A stretch of DNA of 64,000 bases from Myxocyprinus asiaticus (lineage: Eukaryota; Chordata; Actinopteri; Cypriniformes; Catostomidae), in assembly GCF_019703515.2 (NCBI RefSeq), contig NC_059374.1, positions 20,826,595 through 20,890,594 on the forward strand, in the 5' to 3' direction. Positions 49,943-60,957 of this stretch are shown here, one piece after another. The notes beneath the pieces are model-generated. The model did not search any database and was not told where the DNA came from. It saw only the letters and a program-made list of their open reading frames with translations. Position 1 is the first letter of the stretch. Each line of letters starts with the position of its first letter. The position numbers and the translations under genes are program-made.

Positions 49943-51848
49943 TCATTAATTATATTCCTTTGTTGTAAATTCAAGTTTATATTCTAATCAAAATGCTAAC
50001 TGGTGTCATGAATACATGAATAGTATAACAAATTAATAAGATTGGTGTGGCTGTATAAAATGAACTAGGTCTATGCAAGTCTCTTCATAGTTACATCATT
50101 ATTAAGTCTAATAGGGTTGAAATTATATTAATTTAGGTCTCTGGTTATGGAGCACTTGCACTTTTAAGGTCTTTACTGTAAGTTACCAGAGAATCACAAT
50201 GAAGATTTAGTGTTATACATGGCTTGTCTTCTTACCTCAACCTTCACTGAATATGAAATTATCAATTTCCTCCATAAATTTGTTCTCCAAAAGGTGTAAA
50301 AAGTGGGTGACAGACATCTTCAAACATTGAATGTCTGTCTAGTGGCAGTGCTGTCATGATCTGCATTTGGGCTTTATCTGCCTTGGATCAAATGCCAAAA
50401 ATACAGTACAATGATTCCAATGTGTGTAAACCTTTCCTCACGTGATTCTTACAAGGGCATCTTGAATGTGGAATTAAACAGCCTTTACCAAATGCTTACA
50501 GTGAAATGTCCCGAACATCTGTTCCCCTTTCCAAGGACATGCATTAGAATCCAGCAAGCAGACACTAAAGCTGTTGCAATGAAGTTGTATTATATGCCAG
50601 TTGTATCATCCGTCAAACTCTCTGTTTTCAGTGTCTTGACCAGATTAATGCCACACACCCCAATTACTATAAGCCCTGGTATGGACAAGCTCAATATTTA
50701 TGGTATCATAGAGGAGCATTTAAAATAAAATAACAAAATATATATATTTATGCATTGTATGAAAATTCATGTATTTATTTATCTTACAGTTCTTACAAAT
50801 ATTACAAATATTACAATGTATCTTACTAATTAGGGTTTTATTTTTCATATATGGGTTATGACCTTTTTTATTTTATAATTACAAGAGGTTGGTCACTTAC
50901 TCTAAATAGACCACCTGTTTTCCCAAATGTAAAATAAAAAGTGTAGAAAATAAAAGCATAAGACTGACACTTACTGAAAGAATTGATGGTGAAATCAGTC
51001 AGTTATGATGGTTTTTACAGTCATGACATGAATGTTTTCACTGTAAATCTGATAAGCTTCATTAAGCTGTCTCAATCATGTCTGTAAAACCTCTAAAACT
51101 ACAACAAATGCTGCAGGCCTTTACTGCTCAAAGTTCATCCATTTTTGGGAAAGATATGATAGGAATGTAATTTTGTCCTTAATGTCCTCACAATGCTCAA
51201 AAAACCTCTACATTTTTAGTCCAGTGTATGTACTGTTAAAGCTTGAGTCCTTGGCACTCAGTCTGTTTCTATAGGGATATGAGGCTGCCAAGTAACACCA
51301 AAAAAAGACTGGTAACTGCAATGTGGCACGACCCCTGCTACTGATGCTGAGCAGAACAGACATTTTTCTCATTTGTCCATTTAAAAGAGTGGATGTAAGT
51401 ATGTAAGCATGGACTATGCATGGTGCACTTCCACTAATGTGGCAAGAGAGCATGTTTTCATGCTCCAAGTTCAGGCATGTAGCTGTAAAAAGGTTTTACA
51501 TTACCTTTACTGTAAGTTTTTTAGCCACTTAAAGTGCACTGGTGCATCTTAGTAAAAAGGTTATGATATGAACACATGCCGTGTTGAAACCATGAATATC
51601 GATATAAAAAACATCTAAATCAGAGCTTTGGTGATACTCTATTATATAAGGTAATATCATGTTGCATTTTGTCATTACATCGTAGTTCTTTATCTTCTGT
51701 TCTGCCAGAATTAAAATGATAGTGTAATAGGTTTGGTCAGAAATAAACATTTGCTGTAAATTTCTGATAATCTACTGTATGAACAGAAAGATTACAAAAG
51801 CTTTTTTTCCTGCTGAAAAAAATAATTCCATATAATCAATAAATGAAG
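49943..51848. other. Intergenic sequence, nothing recognised
   Basis: The plus ORF 50411-50728 (105 aa) and the minus ORF 51208-51468 show no recognisable domain and I do not treat them as genes. Clear repeat boundaries are absent. Confidence 0.4.
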
Positions 51849-51853
51849 TAGAC

Positions 51854-52097
51854 TGTGACGAGGAGGAGGGTGTGGCCGGGCCGTAAAGATGGACGCCTGG
51901 CACTGAATCATCCCAATCAGCCGGGAAAGGGATAAATAGGAGCCGGAGACGCCAGTTTGGGAGAGCCAGAAAGAGATGCAAGCGGAGTTGTGTGTGTGCG
52001 TGTCAGTGTTTGTATTGTGTCTGATTAAAAGTCTTCATAATTTTTCATCCAGTTCCCGCCTCCTCCTTTCCAATAAGCAAGAGACCTTTTTGTTACA
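51854..52097 (+). repeat. 5' LTR of the miniature retrotransposon
   Basis: This 244-bp unit starts tgtgacgaggaggagggtgt and ends ttttgttaca. It has the same promoter-proximal sequence as the solo LTR at 32667-32894, including gggataaatag (TATA-like, at about 51930). Confidence 0.9.
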
Positions 52098-52524
52098 CTG
52101 GTGCTGAAACCCGGGACTTTGAAGGAGGACCACGCTGTCCTGGAGACCTTGCTGCTGGCTCAAGAACTTGATGCAGAGGATACACGATCTGTTAGTACTG
52201 GAACGGTTCGTCAGCAAGCTACCGATGTGGTCCACCAGGGGGCAGTGGCCAAGGGACAGCTGAGCTAGTCCAGTGCCATTGCCTGGCATCGCTGACAGAG
52301 GCGTTCCAGCTGGCTGAGGACTGTCTCCTCTCTCTCTGGCTTTTCCACTCTCTCTTTCTCTCTCTCCTCTCCCTCCCCTCATCCTGCTCGTGTTCCCAGG
52401 AGGCGGGGAAGACCAGCCGGTGGCGGAACAGCCGGAAGGGCAACACCTCCCCTCCAGGAATGGGGTGGGGTGGGAAGTAAGTCAGGCCGTATGGTTCCCC
52501 GGCCTGAATCGTACATTGGGGGTA

Positions 52525-52758
52525 TATGATGAGGAAGAGGGCGTGGCCGGACCATATGGATGCCTGGCGCTGAATCATCCCAATCAGCCAGGAGAGGGAT
52601 AAAGATGAGCCTGAGACGCCAGTTCGGGAGAGAGAGAGATGCATGTGGAGTTGTGTTTGTGCGTCAGTGTTTGTGTTGTGTCTTATTAAAAGTCTTCGTG
52701 ATTGTTCATCCGGTTCCCGCCTCCTCCTTTCTGATAAGCAAGAGAACTTTTTGTTACA
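52525..52758 (+). repeat. 3' LTR of the miniature retrotransposon
   Basis: Matches the 5' LTR with substitutions and small indels, giving a relative measure of age. It is preceded by acattggggg, a possible short purine tract for plus-strand priming. Confidence 0.9.
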
Positions 52759-52958
52759 TAGACCTCCATTTCTTTCTCATGGCAAATCTAGGTGACAGCT
52801 AGTGTTCTTAACTTAAATGTTTTAGGACTTCATATGAAGAATAATGTAAAATAGGGGGAAAAAAACTTTTTATTAAAAAAGCAAATTATTATTATTCAAA
52901 TATGTTCGCGCACACTATCACACTATTGTCACAGCATATCTTAGTCAGTAAACCCCTT

Positions 52959-53642
52959 AAAGGGATAGTTCACCCAAAAATAATTCTCTCATCATTTGCT
53001 CACACTCATGCCATCCCAGATATGTATTACTTTCTTTCCTCTGCTGAACACAAACAAAGATTTTTAGAAGAATATCTCCACACAATGCAAGTGAATGGTG
53101 ACCGCATTTTTGAAGCTCCAAAAGCACATAAAGGCAGAAAAGTTATCCATATGACTGCAGTGGTTTAATCCATGTCTTCTGGAGCTATATGATAGGTGTG
53201 GGTGAGAAACAGATCAATATTTAAGTCCTTTTTTTTACTATCAATCTCCAATTTCTCTTTCACTCTCACATTCTTCTTCTTTTGTTTTTGGCAACTCACG
53301 TTCATCATGCATATCGCCATCTACTGGTCAGGGAGGATAAATTATAGAAAAAAGATCTTAAATATTGATCTGTTTCTCACCCACACCTATTTTATCGCTT
53401 CAGAAGACATGGATTAAACCACTGGAGTCTTATGGATTACTTTTATGCTGCCTTTATGTGCATTTTGGAGCTTCAAAATTCTGGTCACCATTCACTTGCA
53501 TTGTATGGATCTACAGAGCTGAATTATTCTTCTAAAAATCTTAATTTGTGTTCTGCGAAAAAAGAAAGTCATACACATCTGGGATGGCATGTGGGTGAGT
53601 AAATGATGAGAGAATGTTCATTTTCGGGTGAACTATCCCTTT
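52959..53642. mobile_element. Foldback element, complete
   Basis: The left end aaagggatagttcacccaaa and the right end ...cgggtgaactatccctt are inverted repeats, and complementarity extends through most of the 684 bp. Paired segments include gcaagtgaatggtgacc / ggtcaccattcacttgc and taatccatgtcttctgg / cagaagacatggatta. No coding capacity is seen. Confidence 0.9.
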
Positions 53643-53786
53643 CATATTATATATTCTTATATTTATTATAGGAATGCATTTACCATTAATCAGATTTAAG
53701 GAAAGCATATATGATTTGAATATACTTTTTGTTTCTGCTCTGAAAAAAACAAAACAAAAAAAAAAACATTAAAGTGGGAACCTTTT

Positions 53787-53812
53787 GTTTGTGTGTGTGT
53801 GTGTGTGTGTGT
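53787..53812. repeat. (GT)n microsatellite
   Basis: Alternating GT run, adjacent to the 3' tail of the minus-strand SINE. Confidence 0.9.
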
Positions 53813-53814
53813 GA

Positions 53815-54240
53815 TTTTCTCTCCTTTTCTCCACAATTTGGAATGCCCAATTCCCAATGCGCTCTATGTCCTTGTGGTGGCATAGTGACTCACCTCAATC
53901 CGGGTGGCGGAGGAGGAATCTCAGAACTGAGATTCAATTCTCCGTGTCTGAGACCGTCAATCCGTGCATCTTATCACGTGGATTGTTGAGCGCGTTACCA
54001 CGGAGATGTAGTGCGTGTGGAGGCTTCATGCACAACTCACCACATGCCCCAGCGAGAGCGAGAACCACACATTATAGCGACCACGAGGAGGTTACCCCAA
54101 GTGACTCTACCCTCCCTAGCAACCAGGCCAATTTGGTTGCTTAGGAGACCTGGCTGGAGTCATTCAGCATGCCCTGGATTTGAACTCGTGACTCCAGGGG
54201 TGGAAGTCAATGTCAAAACTCTCTGAGCTACCCAGGCCCC
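53815..54240 (-). mobile_element. tRNA-derived SINE, copy 3
   Basis: On the minus strand, it has the A box region (complement of tgagctacccaggcccc, 54224-54240) and B box (complement of ggatttgaactc, 54177-54188). The same body and the ccaaattg...gagaaa tail as copy 1 follow. The B box has a T for C change (gagttcaaatcc). The plus-strand ORFs here are not genes. Confidence 0.9.
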
Positions 54241-54241
54241 C

Positions 54242-54780
54242 TTAAAGTGGGAACTTAAATTTAAAGCTAAAATCAAAGTGGTGCCAAAATTATAATCTGG
54301 GGGGATTTATTTACTGATGTAGAGAATGTGAAATCTTAATTTAGTAGAAATCACAAAAATTATTGTGACAAGTTAAATGGATGGAAACAAAGATTTATAC
54401 ATACAGTAAAAAAATTATGTTACAGTGTACTTGTGTCTTAAAATGGGAATGTAATTTACACAAATCTAATGTGATAAGAGGGTGCAAACAGTAAAATGAT
54501 TTCTGACACATTTCAAATAAAGGTCATTTGATATTTCAGCTGTTCAACTGTTTGCATTCAGGGCAAACTGGTTTCAAATAATTCCAATGAGAGGTTACTG
54601 ACCAACCCATCTACTGTACCATCTCTTTGGCTATTTTCCATTATAATGCCACTGCCAAACGGATTCTGTTTGTCCTAACACTTCGAGCTCCCATCTGTGT
54701 AATGCTATCTAGATAAAAACCATTCCAGTCCCCTGCAAGTCCCCATTGTAATGAAAAATGCATAGGAATTTAACTGTTAC
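54242..54780. other. Intergenic sequence, nothing recognised
   Basis: No gene-like feature or clear repeat was seen. Confidence 0.4.
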
Positions 54781-55554
54781 ATTGAAAAAAAAAAATGACT
54801 AGTAAGATTTACTTACATTTTTTCACACATTTTTGAAAACAGTTTTTCTAAGTAACTTTAAGTGGTATAAAATTAAGTAAAATCTACTTAACTTCACAAC
54901 ATAATATTGATTAAACTGAGTAAATTTAACTTAAACATTTCCGCTAATACAGTAACTTTTATTAACAAATCTGATGTACATGTTACTTCAAACTTGGTAA
55001 CATTTCAATTAACATATCATTGGACAATATCACATTTTTAACTTTCTTTATAAATTCAATAAACGATGATGGTAACAATCAACAGATAATTTTTTTGATC
55101 ATGAATGGGGAATTTTGAGTAGAAAATGAACTTCAGCCTTCACAAACAAGAATTTATTAACGTAACAACAAAATCAACAATAAAAACAGTGTAAATAAAC
55201 TTGCAAACAGTGAAACCACGCAAGCTCATTAATTATTCAAGCCCGTTACATATTGGGAACACCAGCTTTGAAAAGTTCAGTAAAATGTTCTTATTTCTTT
55301 CACATTTCAATATGTTTTCTACTTTAGGACTGATAAATAATGACGCATTGTAAAGATAAACTATCTTGAATAATATTTACTTATAAGCTAGAGCATTCAT
55401 TTTTAAATGTTCAAATTAAGTAAAATAGTAGAATTTGCTTAATATTATTAAGTTCATGCTTAAACTAACCTATTCAATGTAGAAACTTCCATGTAGATTA
55501 CTTATACTTATAAAGTGCTATATTTACTTCACCACAAAATATTTTTTCAGTGCA
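54781..55554. repeat. AT-rich inverted-repeat element (tentative)
   Basis: The left end cattgaaaaaaaaaaatg and the right end aaaatattttttcagtgcat are weakly inverted, with acttaagt/agtaaattt-type motifs inward. No target duplication was found. Confidence 0.4.
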
Positions 55555-56400
55555 TAATGAATCACACCAGCTGTAAATCTAAGACCAAGACTTTACTGAT
55601 ATTACAGATTGAATGCTGTTTAATTGCTGATTATTATGTTTTTAACTGAGAGTATTGCAATAATGGTGTCAGAGATTGAACTGAAGTCAAAACTGTCCAG
55701 ATATGCTTACAGTGTAGTATCATACTAAACCATTGGGCATATCATTTTTGGCAATGTAAGGTATAATGCTGAAGTCTTATTAGCTGTTACCTCATATACT
55801 CTTTTCTGATGTTATAGAAAACAGTGCATTGCACATTCAACACTGCATATCTAAATTATGTTAGCATATTCATGCTAGACCGCTGACAGTTTGCCTTTGA
55901 TGCGAGGTATAACACCATTTAACACTGATGCAGGCTTCTGAAACACATTACTCTGGCCTTGTTTCCAGCTTGCCAGAGCACCTGAGATGGTTGCCATGGT
56001 TTCCTGGTCACATATGTTCTGATGCAGATAAAGTAGCTGATGAAGTGATCTTCAAATTCATGTGTGCTGTTGAATGATTCTAAATTTGAAGGCTTTATGA
56101 ACACACACCCATGCTCACATAAACATGCATGTGAATGTGTAGTCAAGACATCATGTATCATATATAAATTCAGTATATATAGTAAGCCAAGCATCATGAA
56201 GCTCTTAAGGTGTAGTAGAGAACAAAAGCCTTAGTGTTCAAACACTCTGAGCAGACACGAGATGCAGCGGTAGTACTGGACAGTTTGGTCACAGACAGTG
56301 TGTGCAAATACAGCGTAACAGTGTCACTGCTGGCTGTGCTCCAGTGGCTTGAACGTGTTACTTAATGCAAAAACATTTATTTTAAGAATAAAATAATCAG
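55555..56400. other. Intergenic sequence, nothing recognised
   Basis: No exon-like ORF, RNA gene or repeat boundary was seen. Confidence 0.4.
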
Positions 56401-56426
56401 GCTAACTGTTGAAAGAAACCATCTTG

Positions 56427-56558
56427 GACCAGCTACCAGCTGGTCATACCAGCTCAAGCTTGGACCAGCTCATGACCAGCTTGGACCAGCTAATAACCAG
56501 CTGCGACCAGTTTATGACCAGTTTCCAAAACACAGCTGCCAGCTTAAGCTGGATTTTC
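56427..56558. repeat. ACCAGCT minisatellite
   Basis: Imperfect tandem units built on ttggaccagct, with tcatgaccagct and ataaccagct variants, occur at least eight times in 130 bp. An agctgg reverse-complement motif is also present near each end. A short ORF across it encodes DQL repeats and is not a gene. Confidence 0.85.
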
Positions 56559-56859
56559 CACTACTCGATTATCTTCTACGAATACTACTGTACAACATTA
56601 AATGTGTCCTTCATTATACATAGTGTAATTCAAGCCCCAGTAATGAGACACTTTGGAATGAAAAATGAATCTAATTACAATATGCCATAGTTAGTTTAAA
56701 GCAGAACAAAACACTGATGCAAATCATTATGTGACAGGGTAAATAATACATTTTAGTATGCTAATAATGAAAGCAAACACATTATTAACATTATGAACTC
56801 TGATGCATGCCATCCACTAGAATGCACAGATCTTCAAAAGCTTAAAACATGTTGGGGAA

Positions 56860-57249
56860 TTTACTCAAAACATTTAATCCACTACAAATTACTAATTACT
56901 TCTCTAAAATTGTGATCAGATTACTTTACTGATTACTTCATTTCACAGAAATCAAGTTACTAAATTAAAATTAAAGTCTATTTCCTCCTGCTTTATTGTT
57001 GCATACAAGTCATGCACTCGTACATATGAGCATAATTCATGTTTTAAAAATATTCTTCCTGAATAAAATTAAGAAATGTATAACCTGTAAGTAATAAATG
57101 TATTACTTAAAAGTAATTATATTAATTGAAAAAAACAACTGCAATCTGATAAGAATGTAAATTGTAATGCTTTACACTACATTTTGGCTTTAAAAGTCAT
57201 TAGATTACAGTAACTAATTACTTAGCAACCAGATTACACTCAACACTGG
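56860..57249. repeat. hAT-like element fragment
   Basis: The right end ...gcaaccagattacactcaacactgg has the cagtgttg terminus seen in hAT elements of this type, with taattac/gtaatta motifs repeated inward. The left end is not clearly defined. Confidence 0.45.
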
Positions 57250-57993
57250 TAACGTCTGGGTGTGATTTTACAATGAAACCACCACAAATGATTACCTCTG
57301 AATCTTAATTTATGACTGTCCTCTTTATGTGTTTTAAACGTGGCTGATGAAAGTAGTGATACACCAGGTATCTCTTGGATATTTGCTACTGTTATCTATT
57401 GCAGTTGAAAGATGTTTATTTAAAAAGACATTGAAAAATATATATATTATTGCTTTTTTTTTTTTTTTTTTTTTTTTTTTTGGGTGATTTAATAAATAAA
57501 TCATCAAATGTTTAAATAAGTCATTTTTGGTGGATTATGTGGATCACATGTTTTCTTAATCCAAACATACGGTTAAAATATACATAACAAAATAAAATTT
57601 AAAAGCATTAAAAAAAAGATACTAATGAGAGTTGAAAACAAAACAGGTGAGGTTGTTCATCTGAGACTTCTGTTATTTTTCACTGCTTTGTTTTGAAAAC
57701 CAGTAATAAGCAGCTTAAACAATTATCAACAACATTATAATTATTATCATTTTTATTTTTTTATAGAATACTAAGTGATCATCACAACAAGATATAAATC
57801 TATTAGAACTTTGCTTTAAATATTAGCATCTGTTGTAAGAGAAAAGCTCAGTCACCCAGGTAAAGTATGTCTGACCTTCACTAATATATTCTATACTATT
57901 TTATAGTGAAATGTCTTGAACACTTAGAGACCCCAAGACCACTCTGAACCACTTTATGACTTTTCCTATTCTTATAAAAACTGATTGCAAACA
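57250..57993. other. Intergenic sequence with poly(T)
   Basis: A run of about 30 T lies at 57452-57481. Nothing else is recognised. Confidence 0.5.
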
Positions 57994-59436
57994 TATAAAC
58001 TCAGCAAAAAAAGAAACATCCTCTCACTTTCAACTGCTTTTATTTTCAGTAAACTTAACATGTGTAAATATTTGTATGAACATAAAAAGATTCAACAACT
58101 AAGACATAAACTGAACAAGTTTCACAGACATGTGACTAACAGAAATGGAATAATGTGTCCCTGAACAAAGGGGGGGTCAAAATCAAAAGTAACAGTCAGT
58201 ATCTGGTGTGGCCACCAGCTGCATTAAGTACTGCAGTGCATCTCTTCCTCATGGACTGCACCAGATTTGCCAGTTCTTGCTGTGAGATGTTACCCCACTC
58301 TTCCACCAAGGCACTTGCAAGTTCCCAGACATTTCTGGGGGGAATGGCCCTAGCCCCCACCCTCTGATCCAACAGGTCCCAGACATGCTCAATGGGATTG
58401 AGATCCGAGCTCTGAACGAGCAATACAAGCAGTATGGCTGGTGGCATTGTCATGTCAGGATGAGCCTGCAGGAAGGGTACCACCTGAGGGAAGAGGATGT
58501 CTTCCCTGTAACGCACAGCGTTGGGATTGTCTGCAATCACAACAAGCTCAGTCCGATGATGCTGTGACACACCGCCCCAGACCATGACGGACCCTTCACC
58601 TCCAAATCGACCTCGCTCCAGAGTACAGGCCTCGGTGTAACGCTCATTCCTTCAACGATAAACGCGAGTCCGACCATCACCCCTGGTGAGACAAAACAGC
58701 AACTTGTCAGTGAAGAGCACTTTTTGCCAGTCCTGTTTGGTCCGGCGAAGGTGGGTTTGTGCCCATAGGTGACGTTGTTGCCGGTGATGTCTGGTAAGGT
58801 CCTGCCTTACAACAGGCCTACAAGCCCTCAGTCCAGCCTCTCTCAGCCTATTGTGTACAGTCTGAGCACTGATGAAGGGATTGTGCTTTCCTGGTGTAAC
58901 TCAGGCAGTTGTTGTTACCATCCTGTACCTGTCCCGCAGGTGTGATATTCGGTGTTACCGATCCTGTGCAGGTGTTTTTACACGTGGTCTGCCACTGCGA
59001 TGACGATCAGTTGTCCTTCCTGTCTTCCTGTAGTGCTGTCTTAGGCGTCTCACAGTACAGATATTGCAATTTATTGCCCTGGCCACATCTGCAGTCCTCA
59101 TGCCTCCATGCAGCATGCCTAAGGCACGTTCACGCAGATGAGCAGGGACCCTGGGCATCTTTCTTTTGGTGTTTTTCAGAGTCAGTAGAAAGGTCTCTTT
59201 AGTGTCCTAAGTTTTTATAACTGTGACCTTAATTGCCTACTGTCTGTAAGCTGTTAGTGTCTTAACGACCGTTCCACAGGTGCATGGTCATTAATTGTTT
59301 ATGGTTCATTGAACAAGCATGGAAAACATTGTTTAAGCCCTTTAAAGATCTGTAAAGTTATTTGGATATTTACAAAATTATCTTTAAAATACAATGTCCT
59401 GAAAAATGGATGTTTCTTTTTTTTGCTGAGTTTATA
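57994..59436 (-). mobile_element. Tc1-like transposon
   Basis: The ends tataaactcagcaaaaaaa and ...ttttttttgctgagtttata are inverted repeats in a TA context. The inner sequence gaaacatcc / ggatgtttc is also inverted. The length is about 1.44 kb. Confidence 0.9.
58196..59158 (-). pseudogene. Tc1-like transposase, broken
   Basis: Minus strand. The N-terminal part, 59158-58955, is MPRVPAHLRERALGMLHGGM, TADVARAINCNICTVRRLRQ, TTDRHRSGRPRV, a paired-like DNA-binding domain of a different Tc1 lineage from the other copies. The C-terminal part, 58585-58196, runs MVWGGVSQHHRTELVV to VLNAAGGHTRY, including SSDLNPIEHVWDLLDQRV. Between the AHPDMTMPP stretch and the LNPIE motif the normal DNARPH-type segment carrying the second catalytic Asp is missing or garbled (internal deletion). 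A change of frame also separates the two parts. Confidence 0.88.
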
Positions 59437-60250
59437 TTATATAACATACTGTATATAACATGCTACTATATAGCATGAAAAATGCTACATTATTACGTTT
59501 GCAGTCTTACAGAGCCCAGATACGTAATATGAAAAAATGCAATGCATTTTTACATGCTAAGATTTTCTGATTTATGTTTACTCAATTGATTAGACTGCTT
59601 TTTGACAGTTCACTCCTGCCAGCTTTCTATTTCTATTTGTTTTATTGTATTTTTCTACAATGTGTCAAATTCACCTTAAACTGAGACAACACAGAATAGA
59701 TACCAGTCATGTTATTGAAAAGTGCATGTCATCGTTATGATACAACACATGGTTAAATCTACAATAATATATTAAGCCTGAGGAACATATGAGGGGAAAA
59801 TAAGAGGTTAATTTCGAAATGATTATAATTATTTGTATATGCATGTCATTCAGATCTTTGGGACCTCAAAGATTAATAACAAAAACAGTAAAGACAATTT
59901 CAACAGAACATGGGTTCACGGTATTATTAATTACCAAAATAGCCTTTATAACACTGCCATCTGGTGTTGAAATGTAAAAATAATTCTAGACACAATTTTT
60001 TTCACCCCCGGGCCAAACATTTTAATAAAAATACATGCTATGTGTTCACTTACCAGTCTTGCTACTGGAAGTCCCTTTAAATCATATAGGCAAAAATGTA
60101 TAAGGCCAAGTTGACACCAGTTTCAACTAAGAAATACTCCTAATGCTAATTAAAAAAATATTACACATTTCTCGTACGCTTAAGTGTTCTTTTAATACCA
60201 TGTTTTCCAATTAATCTATATATACTTGCTACTCATGTTAATGTTCAGCA
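59437..60250. other. Intergenic sequence upstream of candidate jam3
   Basis: No gene or repeat boundary was recognised. It may contain the distal promoter of the gene at 60408. Confidence 0.4.
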
Positions 60251-60253
60251 TCA

Positions 60254-60262
60254 ACCGGAAGT
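60254..60262 (+). promoter_or_regulatory. jam3: ETS-type site near candidate jam3 start
   Basis: The sequence accggaagt is a strong ETS/GABPA consensus. It lies about 150 bp upstream of the candidate start codon, where ETS sites are often found at housekeeping-type promoters. No TATA box was seen. Confidence 0.4.
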
Positions 60263-60407
60263 CCACGCGTGCTGCCTCAGACCCTCCTCAGTTTTCCGCT
60301 CACATGTCCTTGTAGCTATGGAAACTCATCAGCGGCAGCATCCTCCAGATTATCCATCCCATCATCTGGACAGCTAAGAAAATTTGCATGTAAATCATCG
60401 GCTCAAA

Positions 60408-60456
60408 ATGGCGATCGGGCGTCAAACGCTTTTCTTGGTGCTCTATTCCTTTCTCT
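60408..60456 (+). CDS. jam3: Candidate jam3 coding exon 1 (signal peptide)
   Basis: ATG at 60408 has a favourable context (aaaATGG). It is followed by MAIGRQTLFLVLYSFL and one base, then donor gtgagt (60457-60462). The peptide is a short signal peptide, with a basic Arg then the hydrophobic run LFLVLYSFL. The phase-1 donor at T would complete a Cys codon (T|GC) with the next exon, as I recall for JAM3. JAM3 is a junctional adhesion molecule at epithelial, endothelial and germ-cell contacts. The call rests on this plus the neighbouring igsf9b in divergent orientation, because IGSF9B and JAM3 are adjacent in other vertebrates. The other JAM3 exons lie beyond the window and I could not confirm the Ig domains. 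A different gene with a short signal-peptide exon remains possible. Confidence 0.6.
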
Positions 60457-60718
60457 GTGAGTAATGTTTCTTATTCAGTGTAAATAAGTGACTTCTTGTT
60501 GAATTAACGGATGTGTTTCCGTGTGATGCATTCATCGCACTGACCCCTGCTGCTGTTTTACTATCGTTTGCCAGCTTGCAATTTAACGCCAGACTGAATT
60601 CAGTGTAAACACGGTTCCCGCTTTCTAGTAAGGTAGTTATGTAAACATCGGTGTTAGATTAATAAAACTGGATTAATGTCTGGTTTTGTATCGCACTCCA
60701 CTGGATAGCGGCGGTCTC

Positions 60719-60957
60719 TCAAAACCTAGTGAGCTGCCTACCTGAACAGTATTTTGGGCATCAAAGACGCGTTTGAACATTCGAATTTGGAATATAGGCG
60801 CGTTTAAACGTTCGAATTTGGAACATAGGCGCGTTCGTACGTTCGAATTTGGAACATAGGCGCGTTCGAACGTTCGAATTTGGAACATAGGCGCGTTCGA
60901 ACGTACCACACCAGTTTCAAAATGCTGTTTCTGTAGGCAGCTCATTAGCTTCTTAAG
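60719..60957. mobile_element. Inverted-repeat element carrying a minisatellite
   Basis: The left end aaaacctagtgagctgccta and the right end gtaggcagctcattagcttc are inverted repeats. Related sequences lie at 2857-3672 and near 31024. Its interior is the 31-bp minisatellite described separately. It lies about 260 bp downstream of the candidate jam3 exon 1 donor. Confidence 0.75.
60770..60905. repeat. 31-bp CpG-rich minisatellite
   Basis: About four tandem units of ggcgcgtt(c/t)(g/a)aacgttcgaatttggaacata, at a period of 31 bp, with changes concentrated in the ttcgaa/tttaaa position. Each unit has several CpG and TTCGAA/AACGTT palindromes. The minus-strand ORF across it (FER/NAPIFQ repeats) is an artefact. 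Confidence 0.93.

Larger units (their letters stand above)
51854..52758 (+). mobile_element. Miniature LTR retrotransposon (TRIM-like), complete
   Basis: Two direct repeats, 51854-52097 (244 bp) and 52525-52758 (234 bp), flank 427 bp. Both contain gtggccgg, gccggagacgccag/gcctgagacgccag, attaaaagtctt and the end ttttgttaca. Flanking tagac is identical on both sides (51849-51853 and 52759-52763), a 5-bp target duplication. Just after the left LTR, ctggtgctgaaacccgggac (from 52098) is a primer-binding-site type sequence (tggtg..gaaacccggga, complementary to a tRNA 3' end). The internal region has no gag or pol motif, so it depends on another element for mobility. The right LTR begins TATGATG rather than TG, a likely later change. 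Confidence 0.92.

Noticed and set aside
50411..50728. 105-aa ORF in the intergenic region
   Set aside because: No domain, no splice signals, no repeated occurrence, and of a length expected by chance in 64 kb.
52219..52644. ORFs within the miniature LTR element
   Set aside because: They lie antisense or across the LTR boundary and carry no gag or pol motif.
60269..60460. 63-aa ORF overlapping the jam3 candidate
   Set aside because: Different frame from the ATG at 60408 and no signal-peptide or domain match. The ATG at 60408 has a better context and a phase-1 donor.
60770..60905. Possible CRISPR-like array of 31-bp repeats
   Set aside because: The repeats are directly contiguous with no spacers and lie in a vertebrate intron. 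They form a minisatellite.
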